Part shown: piece by piece, positions 25,109-34,239 of the stretch | How the letters are laid out: the number at the start of each line of letters is the position of its first letter | How positions within the stretch are numbered: position 1 is the stretch's first letter | From: Candidatus Aalborgicola danicus | Lineage (GTDB): Bacteria > Pseudomonadota > Gammaproteobacteria > Burkholderiales > Burkholderiaceae_C | NCBI GenBank assembly: GCA_016703945.1 | Contig: JADJBC010000044.1 | Coordinates: forward strand, 372,001-436,000 | Direction of reading: 5' to 3' | Length of the DNA: 64,000 bases | Made by a program: the position numbers and the translations under genes | The notes under the pieces: generated by a model | What the model saw: only the letters and a program-made list of their open reading frames with translations | Database searches by the model: none | What the model was told of the DNA's origin: nothing

Positions 25109-25978
25109 GTGCCAACACCAACCCCCACTATTCACACCACCGGCCTGCGAATCACCGCCATCGTCTGCGCCGCGTTGATGGCCAGCCATGCCGTACAGGC
25201 GGCACCCCCCACCGACCCCAACCTGCTCAAACAACTCCGCCCGGGTTTTGTGGAGGGTTACTTGCCGTCTGGAACCTGGGTGGACAGCCTGGCGCTGCTG
25301 CCCCCGCCGCCCGCAGCGGGCTCGCCCGCACATGCGGCAGACGATGCGGTGTTCCAGCTCTCCCGCACGCTAAAGGACAGTCCGCGCTGGCTGCAGGCTG
25401 AAAAAGATTCCGTGCTGGCCTTCCCTAAAGCGCCACAGGCTTTCCAGTGCGCTTTAGGCATCACCATCAGCGCCGAGGCCACGCCGCACCTGAACATGCT
25501 GATGCGCCGCACGCTGGCCGACGCTGGCCTGGCTACCTACAAGGCCAAGGACTTCTACAAACGCCAGCGCCCCTTCATGGCTGGCAACGACGCGATCTGC
25601 ACACCGAAAGATGAGGCATCCCTGCGCAAGGATGGCTCGTACCCGTCGGGCCACTCCGCGCTGGGCTGGGCTTGGGGTTTGGTGTTGTCCGAAATCGCGC
25701 CCGAGCGCAGCAACGCGCTGGCGCAACGGGCCAAGGCTTTTGGCCAGAGCCGCGCGGTGTGTGGCGTGCACTGGCAAAGTGATGTGGATGCGGGCCAATT
25801 GGTGGCCTCCGCCGTGGTGGCGCAGTTGCACGGCAATGCGACGTTTACCGAGCAGCTGGCCTTGGCCCGTGCCGAGGTGGAAGCCGCTCGCAAGGCGGGG
25901 ACCAGTGCGGCAACTGCGGAAGAATGCGCGCTGGAGACCCAGGCGCTGACCAAACCCGCCGCAGAGCCCGCTAAATAG
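25109..25978 (+). CDS. Class A nonspecific acid phosphatase (PAP2 superfamily)
   Basis: A 289-residue periplasmic phosphatase. The signal peptide ends near AVQAA. The PAP2 catalytic signature is complete: KDFYKRQRP (Kx6RP), GSYPSGHSA and SRAVCGVHWQSDVD (SRx5Hx3D); GSYPSGH is the class A mark, as in PhoN/PhoC. It should release phosphate from diverse organic esters. Start is GTG, with AGGAGA upstream. A cysteine-bearing tail of about 40 residues extends past the catalytic region. It is divergent from ppnP. Confidence 0.94.
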   Translation: MPTPTPTIHTTGLRITAIVCAALMASHAVQAAPPTDPNLLKQLRPGFVEGYLPSGTWVDSLALLPPPPAAGSPAHAADDAVFQLSRTLKDSPRWLQAEKDSVLAFPKAPQAFQCALGITISAEATPHLNMLMRRTLADAGLATYKAKDFYKRQRPFMAGNDAICTPKDEASLRKDGSYPSGHSALGWAWGLVLSEIAPERSNALAQRAKAFGQSRAVCGVHWQSDVDAGQLVASAVVAQLHGNATFTEQLALARAEVEAARKAGTSAATAEECALETQALTKPAAEPAK

Positions 25979-25979
25979 C

Positions 25980-26023
25980 GCCCTCGGGGGGCAGCGACCC
26001 GCGCAGCGGCGGAGCGTGGGGGC
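25980..26023 (+). repeat. GC-rich direct repeat, copy A
   Basis: About 44 bases reading gccctcggggggcagcgacc, then cgcgcagcggcggagcgtgg ending gggc. Nearly identical to the copy at 26059-26104. Directly after the phosphatase stop codon. Confidence 0.85.
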
Positions 26024-26058
26024 TCTGAATTCACCGCCGGGCCGTCCAAGGTGAATTA

Positions 26059-26104
26059 GCCCCCTCGGGGGGCAGCGACCCGCGCAGCGGTGGAGCGTGG
26101 GGGC
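26059..26104 (+). repeat. GC-rich direct repeat, copy B
   Basis: Second copy, one internal base different, ending just before the sugE stop codon. Between the copies an AATTCACC (26029) and GGTGAATT (26050) inverted pair is present. The repeat starts gcccc and ends ggggc, so each copy can fold back; it may terminate both converging genes. Confidence 0.85.
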
Positions 26105-26112
26105 GTGTTGCC

Positions 26113-26433
26113 TCAGGCCGGTGTGGCGAGTTTAAGGCCCACCACACCCGCCACGATCAGCGCCAGGCTGACGATGCGCCCGGCGTTGGCAGCGTCGCCC
26201 AACAGCACAATGCCCAAAACGGCCGTGCCCACAGCGCCTATGCCCACCCACACGGCGTAGGCGGTGCCGACCGGCAGGGTTTTCATGGCAATGCCCAGCA
26301 ACACCACGCTGGCCACCATGGCCAAGACGGTGCCAACCGACGGCCACAGCCGGGTAAAGCCGTCGGTGTACTTCAAGCCAATCGCCCAGGCCACCTCAAA
26401 CAGACCGGCGACAAAAAGAATAAGCCAGTTCAT
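26113..26433 (-). CDS. sugE: SMR-family exporter SugE/Gdx-type
   Basis: A 106-residue four-helix small multidrug resistance protein. Glu13 in the first helix (LFVAGLFEVAWAIGLKYTDG) is the coupling residue, and KTLPVGTAYAVWVGIGAVGT is the SMR signature. The WAIGLKYT form fits the SugE/Gdx branch, many of which export guanidinium, rather than EmrE. I found no guanidine riboswitch upstream. It follows the ArsC-like gene by 44 bases on the same strand. Confidence 0.9.
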   Translation of the reverse strand: MNWLILFVAGLFEVAWAIGLKYTDGFTRLWPSVGTVLAMVASVVLLGIAMKTLPVGTAYAVWVGIGAVGTAVLGIVLLGDAANAGRIVSLALIVAGVVGLKLATPA

Positions 26434-26477
26434 GGAATCTCCCGAAGTGCGAGGGGTGCCTTATTGCCGTACTGGTA

Positions 26478-26828
26478 TCAGGCCAACCGCGCGGCAAAGG
26501 CATCGGGCTTGAAGCCCACTGTCACTTTGCCGTCTGCCCACTCCACCACCGGGCGCTTGATGACGCTGGCTTGGGTCAGCACCAGTGCGCGGGCACTGGC
26601 GGCGTCCACCACGGCGGCTTTGGCAGCATCGTCCAGGCTGCGCCACATCGTGCCCTTGCGGTTGACCAGGGTTTCCCAGCCCACCGCTTGCAGCCAGTGG
26701 TCGAGCTCGGCTTCAGGCACGCCCTGTTTCTTGAAATCGTGAAACGTGTAGTCGACACCATGGTCCGTTAGCCAGGCGCGGGCTTTCTTGACGGTGTCGC
26801 AATTTTGTATGCCGAAGAGGATGATCAT
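26478..26828 (-). CDS. ArsC/Spx-family protein (YffB-like)
   Basis: A 116-residue thioredoxin-fold protein. The start MIILFGIQNCDTVKKARAWL has the single Cys10 typical of YffB/ArsC-like reductases, and KRPVVEWADGKVTVGF is the usual C-terminal motif. True arsenate reductase activity is not assured; E. coli YffB interacts with glutathione. No ars genes are nearby. Confidence 0.88.
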   Translation of the reverse strand: MIILFGIQNCDTVKKARAWLTDHGVDYTFHDFKKQGVPEAELDHWLQAVGWETLVNRKGTMWRSLDDAAKAAVVDAASARALVLTQASVIKRPVVEWADGKVTVGFKPDAFAARLA

Positions 26829-26865
26829 GGAGTGATTCTGCCATGTTTGTCCAAGAGGAAATGAC

Positions 26866-26910
26866 AGATAGCCCTCGTCACTATTGCCTCATTCGCTATG
26901 AAAGTGATAG
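26866..26910 (-). repeat. Intergenic repeat, degenerate copy 4
   Basis: Carries gatagccctcg and a later tcgctatgaaagtgatag. It is a weaker match to the other copies, upstream of tldD. Confidence 0.5.
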
Positions 26911-26994
26911 TGATTTTCCTTGCTTGGCGTCTGGCCAATGCCCATTGGGGTGAGCCTGCCTAGAATGCCCCTTCACCACACACGGGAGACACCC

Positions 26995-28371
26995 ATGCCC
27001 CAGACCGGATCAATGGCTACCGCCGCTACCGACTATTTGGAAACCCGCCGCCACGAGCTGCGCAAGATGCGCATGCTGATGGTGGACGGCAACCTGACCA
27101 CCAACCTGCGCAGTACCGAGGCCGGTGTTAGCGCCCGCGCCCACCATGGCGGTTATTGGGGCTTCTCGGCCGTGCCCGGCGCTGGCGGGCCCAACCAAAT
27201 CGCACAGGTCGTGCAACAGGCGCGCAGCAACGCCCAAGCCATGGGCCGCTTCGGCACACGCTCCGCTCTGGCGCTGTCGGGTGAAAGTTATGTGGGTGAA
27301 CACCGCTTCCATGGCAAAGCCGAGCTGACCCCCGCCGAAAGCAATGAGCGCCTGCAGGCCCTGCACAGCTTTTGCAAGCAGCGTTACCCCGACGTGCGCA
27401 GCACTCGCTTTTTGCTGGCCGACGAACACCACAGCAAGTGGCTGACCACCAGCCGCGGCGGCGATTCGCTGTCCAGCATCCAGCGTGCGCTGTGTTACGT
27501 CACGCTGATGAGCAATGCCGACGATGGCAGCCCGATTGAACTGAGCCACCCGATCTCGTGGAAGGGCAGCGCGGCCGATGGCGATCTGTCGCCCGAGCAT
27601 CTGGCCCCGCAGATCGACCAGCTCTACCAGCACCTGCAGGCCAAGCGCCACGCTGTGCCGGCCCGCGGCGGCATGCAGACCGTGGTGCTGGCACCTGCGC
27701 TGGCCGGCATGCTCGCGCACGAGGCCATGGGCCACCCCTGCGAAGGCGACATCGTGCTGGGCGGTGCGGTCACCGCCAACCTGTTGGGCCAACGCGTGGC
27801 CAGTGAGCTGGTCAGCATGGTCGACATCGCCCACACCTGGCAGGGCCGGGAGGCGCTGATGCCGGTGTATGTGGACGACGAAGGCACACCCGCGCGCGAC
27901 GCGGTGCTGATCGATAAAGGCATTCTCAGCGGCTTCATGCACAGCCGCGAGACCGCCGAGCGCCTGGGCCAGGCTTCCACTGGCAGCGCACGTGCCTACG
28001 CCCCCGGCGACGAGCCGCTGGTGCGCATGCGCAACACCGTCATCCTGCCGGGCACGTCCAAACTGGATGCCATGGTGGAAGGTGTGGACGATGGCTACCT
28101 GCTGGTCAAGACCGGCAACGGCCAGGCCGACAGCACCACCGAATTCATGTTCAGTGTGACGCTGGCCTATGAGATCAAGAACGGCAAGCTGGGATCTTCC
28201 ATCCGCGACACCACGGTGTCCGGCTCGGCCATCAAGGTGCTGCAAAGTGTGGATGCTGTCTCGGACGACATGCATTGGGACGCCGGCGGCTACTGCGGCA
28301 AAAAGCAGGTGATGGTTGTGTCCATGGGCGGCCCAGCGCTGCGCGCACGTGCGCACATGGGTGGCCAGTAA
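26995..28371 (+). CDS. tldD: TldD-like metalloprotease subunit
   Basis: A 458-residue member of the TldD/PmbA family. The zinc-protease motif HEAMGH sits in ALAGMLAHEAMGHPCEGD, with the downstream VDDEGTPARDAVLIDKGILS typical of TldD. TldD/TldE pairs cleave small peptides, including microcin B17 precursor and CcdA antitoxin in E. coli. The next gene is its TldE partner, so the two likely act as a heterodimer. The ATG at 26995 has a CGGGAG ribosome site. Confidence 0.92.
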   Translation: MPQTGSMATAATDYLETRRHELRKMRMLMVDGNLTTNLRSTEAGVSARAHHGGYWGFSAVPGAGGPNQIAQVVQQARSNAQAMGRFGTRSALALSGESYVGEHRFHGKAELTPAESNERLQALHSFCKQRYPDVRSTRFLLADEHHSKWLTTSRGGDSLSSIQRALCYVTLMSNADDGSPIELSHPISWKGSAADGDLSPEHLAPQIDQLYQHLQAKRHAVPARGGMQTVVLAPALAGMLAHEAMGHPCEGDIVLGGAVTANLLGQRVASELVSMVDIAHTWQGREALMPVYVDDEGTPARDAVLIDKGILSGFMHSRETAERLGQASTGSARAYAPGDEPLVRMRNTVILPGTSKLDAMVEGVDDGYLLVKTGNGQADSTTEFMFSVTLAYEIKNGKLGSSIRDTTVSGSAIKVLQSVDAVSDDMHWDAGGYCGKKQVMVVSMGGPALRARAHMGGQ

Positions 28372-28405
28372 ACCCACCACCATCCGTTCAAAGAAAGACC
28401 CGTAC

Positions 28406-29710
28406 ATGAACTTGCAACACATTGCCGAACAAGCCCTGGCCGCGCTGAAAAACGAAGGCGCCGATGCCTCTCAAGCCACCGTCAGCACCAGTGCGCTGAC
28501 CGAACTCAATATCACCCACAGCGAACCCAGCCTGCTGCGCAGCACGCAGAGCCATAAGCTCAGCCTGGTCGGCATCTGGGACGGCCGCAAGGCCAGCACC
28601 GATTTGTCCGATTTGTCGCCAGAGAGCCTGACCGCCGCCGCCCGTGCATTACGCGGTGATGCCGCCGCCGCACCGCAAGACACGGCCCACGCCGTATCCA
28701 GCGGCCAGCACACCGCCATCACCCGCGGGCCGCTGGAGGCGGATCTGACTGCGCTAGCCGACGCAGCGCACAACATCCTGGATTTCCGCACCAAAGCCAC
28801 GCCCACGATGAACATCGAAGAGGGTGCGGTCAGCCACACCCGCGCCGACACCCAAATGCTGACCAGCGGCGGCAGCCATCTGCAAAGCACGCTGGGCTGG
28901 TACGGCGTCAGCGTGTTCGGCACGGCGCGCGGCCCCGGGCCGGATGGCCAGGTGCGCACCAGCTCCTTCAACTACACCGGCGGTGAGACCGAAGACCTGG
29001 GCGCCGCCCCCGCCAGCAGCCGCTTTGGTATCGCCGACATGATGCGCGAGCTGACCCGCTCGGTCGTCACCCAGGGTGTGGCGGAGTGTTTTGGTGGCAA
29101 GTTTGTCGGCGACGTGGTACTGACACCCATGGCCGTGGCCACCTTGCTGGGCTGGCTGCAGGGCCAGGTAAGTGATATGGCGCTGATCTCGGGCAGCTCC
29201 ATGTACCGCGACAAAGTGGGGGAGGTGGTTGCGTCACCTCTGCTGAACCTGTCCAGCCGCTTCGACGCACCCGGCATCGCCGCGCTGTCGGGCGACGCCT
29301 TTGTGGCTCCACCGCTGCAATTGCTGCAAGCCGGGCGTTTGCAAACGCTGATCCCCAGTCTTTATGGCAGCCGCAAGACCGGCCTGCCCCATGTGCCCAC
29401 CGCCAGCGGCGGCTGGGAGCTGGCGGCAGGAACCACACCGCTGGCCGACATCCTGCGCGGCGTGCCACGCGGCGCGGTCGTGGGGCGCCTGTCCATGGGC
29501 AACCCGGCGGCCAATGGCGACTTCTCCGGCATCATCAAAAACAGCTTTGCCATCGACGGCGGCTTGGTGGGTACAGCGTTGTCCGAGACCATGATCAACG
29601 GCAACGTGGCCCAGATGCTGCGCGACGTGGTGGCCGTCAGCACCGAGCGCATCGACACTGGCGGCTGGTGCATGCCGTGGGTTCGGGTGTCGGGGCTGCA
29701 CTTTTCTTAA
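28406..29710 (+). CDS. pmbA: TldE/PmbA-like protease partner subunit
   Basis: A 434-residue protein of the PmbA/TldE half of the family. It has no HExxH, as expected for the non-catalytic subunit, and shows GGKFVGDVVLTP, DAFVAPPLQLLQAGRLQTLI and FSGIIKNSFAIDGGLVG. The 34-base gap after tldD suggests an operon. Confidence 0.9.
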   Translation: MNLQHIAEQALAALKNEGADASQATVSTSALTELNITHSEPSLLRSTQSHKLSLVGIWDGRKASTDLSDLSPESLTAAARALRGDAAAAPQDTAHAVSSGQHTAITRGPLEADLTALADAAHNILDFRTKATPTMNIEEGAVSHTRADTQMLTSGGSHLQSTLGWYGVSVFGTARGPGPDGQVRTSSFNYTGGETEDLGAAPASSRFGIADMMRELTRSVVTQGVAECFGGKFVGDVVLTPMAVATLLGWLQGQVSDMALISGSSMYRDKVGEVVASPLLNLSSRFDAPGIAALSGDAFVAPPLQLLQAGRLQTLIPSLYGSRKTGLPHVPTASGGWELAAGTTPLADILRGVPRGAVVGRLSMGNPAANGDFSGIIKNSFAIDGGLVGTALSETMINGNVAQMLRDVVAVSTERIDTGGWCMPWVRVSGLHFS

Positions 29711-29720
29711 GCCAAAACGG

Positions 29721-29770
29721 GCTGTAGCCCTCGTGCGGATTGCGTAGGTAGCTACTTTTTTAGGAGCAAT
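29721..29770 (-). repeat. Comamonadaceae-type intergenic repeat, copy 5
   Basis: Reads gctgtagccctcgtgcggat, then tgcgtaggtagctac and a T-rich end. Directly after the pmbA stop codon. Confidence 0.7.
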
Positions 29771-29838
29771 TTCCGGGGCCTTGCGCACGGACGACCTCTT
29801 CTGAGCCCGCAGAAGGGCTGGTGTGAACGCCGCCGTTC

Positions 29839-30064
29839 GTGTCCCCCGCCCGTACCGGGCTCCTCCTTGACCTCATTTTGGCGTCCACCCCACCCCTTCT
29901 GCTGCGAAATGGCGTCGTGTCTCATGTCTTGGTACCCTGAATTGCTTCTGTACGCGTGCCAGCAGCGATGGAGGATCAGGTGAGCCGGGCGTTTTGCGCA
30001 GGTAAAGGAGGAGCCCGCGCAACGGGCGGGGGACACGGAGCAAAACGTCCGGCCCACCTGATCC
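29839..30064. repeat. REPIN-like palindromic element upstream of folC
   Basis: Two inverted copies of a palindromic unit: 29839-29868 and 30005-30036 share identical 13-base (aaggaggagcccg) and 14-base (cgggcgggggacac) arms around short unlike loops. The second copy lies in the loop of a larger inverted repeat, 29973-29997 against 30040-30064 (25-base arms, two mismatches). The layout resembles REP doublets (REPINs), which are mobilised by RAYT transposases; no such transposase is in the window. With the repeat at 29721 it fills most of the 409-base gap between pmbA and folC, and I see no gene there. Confidence 0.7.
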
Positions 30065-30119
30065 AGAGATAGCCCACAAGCCGCCGGGTCCAAACGGGTC
30101 GGCGACAATCCCCAACAGT

Positions 30120-31430
30120 ATGGAAAACCCCAACACCCTAGAAGCCTGGTTAGCCCACTGCGAGCGCCTGCACCCCACCGCCATCGACATGGGCCTGGAG
30201 CGCGTGCGCACCGTCGCCCAGCGCATGGACATCCGCTTCGACTGCCCCGTCATCACCGTGGCCGGCACCAACGGCAAAGGCTCCACCTGCGCCATGCTGG
30301 AGTGCATTCTGGGCCAGGCCGGCTACCGCACCGGCGTCTTCACCTCGCCCCACCTGGTGCACTTTGAAGAGCGCCTGCGCTTGCAGGGCCAGTCGGTGGA
30401 TGCTATGAACTTGGTAGCAGGCTTTGCAGCAGTGGAGAGGGCTAGAACGCTAAATGATGAGGTGATTTCGCTGAGCTACTTCGAGTTCTCGATGCTCGCC
30501 ATCTTCGAGGTCATGGTGCGCAGCAACCTGGACGTTGTCGTTCTGGAAGTCGGCCTGGGCGGCCGGCTGGATTCCACCAACATCATCGACGCCGACTGCG
30601 CCATCATCACCAGCATCGACCTCGACCACATGGAGATCCTAGGCCCGGACCGTGAAAGTATTGGCCGTGAGAAGGCCGGCATCATGCGCACCGGCCGCCC
30701 CGTCATCGTCAGCGACCCCGTGCCGCCACAAAGTGTGCTGGACCATGCGCTCGAAATGGGTGCCGACCTGTGGCGCGTAGGTGAAGACTTCAATGTATCC
30801 GGCGACAAACAGCAATGGGGCTGGGCCGGGCGCGGGCGGCGTTACAGCGGCCTGGCCTACCCGGCGTTGCGCGGCGCTAACCAGTTGGTCAATGCCGCCG
30901 GCGTGTTGGCCGCGCTGACAGCACTTCGCGAACGCCTGCCCGTCACGGCCCAGGCCGTGCGCAATGGCCTGGCCTTTGTGGAGCTGCCAGGTCGCTTCCA
31001 GATCATTCCCGGCCAGCCCACGCTGGTGCTGGATGTGGCCCACAACCCCCATTCGGTGGCGGCTCTGGCGGCCAATCTGGATGCCATGGGGTATTTTCCG
31101 ACCACACACGCCGTGTTTGGTGCCATGGCCGACAAAGACCTGGCCAGCATGCTGACCAAACTGCTGCCTTTGCTGGACCGCTGGTATTTCACCGATTTGC
31201 CGCTGCCGCGGGCCGCCAAAGCCACGGCCTTGATGGCCCAATGGCAGTCCCTCAACAGCCGCAAAGACGTCCAGGGCTCCACCTTTGCCGAGCCCATGCA
31301 AGCGCTGCAAGCAGCCATAGCGGCGGCAGACCCCGCTGATAGAATCGTGGTCTTCGGATCGTTCCTCACCGTGGGCGGCGTACTCGCCCAAGGCGTGCCC
31401 CGTTTGCACGCCAAGCACCTGAACTCCTGA
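30120..31430 (+). CDS. folC: Bifunctional dihydrofolate/folylpolyglutamate synthase
   Basis: A 436-residue Mur-ligase-fold enzyme that adds glutamate to dihydropteroate and folates. The P-loop VAGTNGKGSTCAMLE, the FTSPHLVHFEERL segment, LEVGLGGRLDSTN and the second-domain DVAHNPHSVAALAANLDAMG are conserved. It heads a plus-strand run with dedD, cvpA and purF, an arrangement common in beta- and gammaproteobacteria. No clear ribosome site precedes the ATG. Residues about 94-112 are encoded by a copy of the intergenic repeat. Confidence 0.95.
   Translation: MENPNTLEAWLAHCERLHPTAIDMGLERVRTVAQRMDIRFDCPVITVAGTNGKGSTCAMLECILGQAGYRTGVFTSPHLVHFEERLRLQGQSVDAMNLVAGFAAVERARTLNDEVISLSYFEFSMLAIFEVMVRSNLDVVVLEVGLGGRLDSTNIIDADCAIITSIDLDHMEILGPDRESIGREKAGIMRTGRPVIVSDPVPPQSVLDHALEMGADLWRVGEDFNVSGDKQQWGWAGRGRRYSGLAYPALRGANQLVNAAGVLAALTALRERLPVTAQAVRNGLAFVELPGRFQIIPGQPTLVLDVAHNPHSVAALAANLDAMGYFPTTHAVFGAMADKDLASMLTKLLPLLDRWYFTDLPLPRAAKATALMAQWQSLNSRKDVQGSTFAEPMQALQAAIAAADPADRIVVFGSFLTVGGVLAQGVPRLHAKHLNS
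30401..30455 (+). repeat. Intergenic repeat inside folC, copy 6
   Basis: The bases tgctatgaacttggtagcag, then gctttgcagcagtggagag and ggctagaacgctaaat follow the repeat consensus and are read in frame as part of FolC (residues about 94-112). The match is good at both ends but weaker in the middle. Confidence 0.5.
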
Positions 31431-31442
31431 CCCAGCTTATCC

Positions 31443-32210
31443 ATGGCCTTTTTCAAATTTCGCAAAGGTGGCGACGAGCATCCCACCCCCGCTCCGCCGC
31501 CTGAAAGCATAGAGGTTATGCGCACCCGCGCCCGCCACCGCCTGATTGGTGCCTCGGTGCTGGTGTTGTTAGGTGTGATCGGCTTCCCGTTGGTGTTTGA
31601 CAGCCAGCCGCGGCCCATTTCGGTGGACATCCCCATCGAAATCCCGGACAAAAATAGCGTCAAACCACTGGCAACCCCCTCCAAGGCCAAGACGGCGGAG
31701 GCGGTGGTGGTGACCGAGTCCGATGCAGGAAAGCCCGTTTCGGTAGCGCCAGTGACGCCAGCATCGGTTGCGACAGCCACCCCGAAGGCTGAAGCCAAGA
31801 CGGATCCCAAGCCAGCGAGCAAACTGGAAAGCAAGCCCGAAGCCAAGGCCACCGAAAAACCTGCGGCAAAGCCGGTAGAAAAACCCCTGATCCGAACGGA
31901 TGATGGTGCCAAGGCACAGGCCCTGCTGGAGGGCAAAGTGGTCGCTCCGCCAGCATCTGCACCGGCGGCACTGGGAGCCAGTGGTCGCTTTGTGGTGCAG
32001 ATCGGAGCCTTTGCGGATGCCGTCAAGGCCCAGGAAACCCGCAATAAACTGGAGCGGGCTGGAATGAAGACATACACCCATGTAATTCAGCCCAAGGATG
32101 GAACGCGTATTCGGGTGCGGGTGGGGCCGTTTGAGTCCAAGTCCGAAGCCGACAAGGCGGCTGAAAAAATTCGCAAGCTGGACCTGCCGGCGGCCATTTT
32201 GGAGCTGTAA
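31443..32210 (+). CDS. DedD-like SPOR-domain cell-division protein
   Basis: A 255-residue bitopic membrane protein: a cytoplasmic N-terminus with RARHRLIGA, one membrane segment (about residues 38-54), a long Pro/Lys/Glu-rich periplasmic linker, and a C-terminal SPOR domain (about 178-255, FVVQIGAFADAVKAQETRNK and TRIRVRVGPFESKSEADKA). SPOR domains bind denuded glycan at the septum. The position folC-dedD-cvpA-purF matches E. coli, so DedD is the best name. Confidence 0.9.
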   Translation: MAFFKFRKGGDEHPTPAPPPESIEVMRTRARHRLIGASVLVLLGVIGFPLVFDSQPRPISVDIPIEIPDKNSVKPLATPSKAKTAEAVVVTESDAGKPVSVAPVTPASVATATPKAEAKTDPKPASKLESKPEAKATEKPAAKPVEKPLIRTDDGAKAQALLEGKVVAPPASAPAALGASGRFVVQIGAFADAVKAQETRNKLERAGMKTYTHVIQPKDGTRIRVRVGPFESKSEADKAAEKIRKLDLPAAILEL

Positions 32211-32225
32211 CAGCACACCGAGGCC

Positions 32226-32711
32226 ATGCCCGTTCTGGACTGGATTTTTGTGGCGGTGTTGGTGGTCTCGCTGGTCGTAGGGGCCTGGCGCGGTCTGGTG
32301 TATGAATTGTTGTCGGTGGCCAACTGGATTGCCGCCTTCGTGCTGGCGCAGTGGTTTGCGCCCGACGTGGCACAGTGGCTGCCACTGGCGGGTGCGTCCG
32401 AAGTGGTGCGATATGCCGTTGGATTTGTCGCTGTGTTTGTGGCGTCTTTGTTTGCCGGTGGTCTGTTGGCCTTCCTGATCCGCAAGCTGGTTGCAGCTGT
32501 GGGCTTGCGCCCGGTGGATAGGGTACTGGGCGCGGCGTTTGGCGTGGTGCGCGCAGTGGTCATCTTGTTGGCCTTGACAGTCGTGGCGGGTATGACGCCC
32601 ATGGTTAAGAGTCCGTGGTGGCAGGAATCCACGGGTGCAGGTATTGCGGCCGTTGTTTTGCATGGCTTGAAACCCGTGCTGCCGGAAGATTTTGGAAAGT
32701 ACTTACCCTAA
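32226..32711 (+). CDS. cvpA: CvpA family membrane protein
   Basis: A 161-residue protein with four hydrophobic segments. The start MPVLDWIFVAVLVVSLVVGA and the RGLVYELLSVANWI and LGAAFGVVRAVVILL segments are typical of CvpA. E. coli CvpA is needed for colicin V production and influences envelope stress resistance. It lies 14 bases before purF, as in many proteobacteria. Confidence 0.93.
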   Translation: MPVLDWIFVAVLVVSLVVGAWRGLVYELLSVANWIAAFVLAQWFAPDVAQWLPLAGASEVVRYAVGFVAVFVASLFAGGLLAFLIRKLVAAVGLRPVDRVLGAAFGVVRAVVILLALTVVAGMTPMVKSPWWQESTGAGIAAVVLHGLKPVLPEDFGKYLP

Positions 32712-32725
32712 ATGAGAAACAAACT

Positions 32726-34225
<1,500 letters not shown>

Positions 34226-34239
34226 AGAGAAGCATTGTC

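Noticed and set aside
26434..26477. Guanidine riboswitch upstream of sugE
   Set aside because: The 44-base gap has no paired ACGR-loop hairpins of the guanidine-II type nor a guanidine-III pseudoknot that I could see.
27010..28422. 470-codon minus-strand open frame
   Set aside because: Antisense to tldD; no motif.
29752..30108. 118-codon minus-strand frame
   Set aside because: It is made of the intergenic repeat and palindromic element; the residues are repeat translation.
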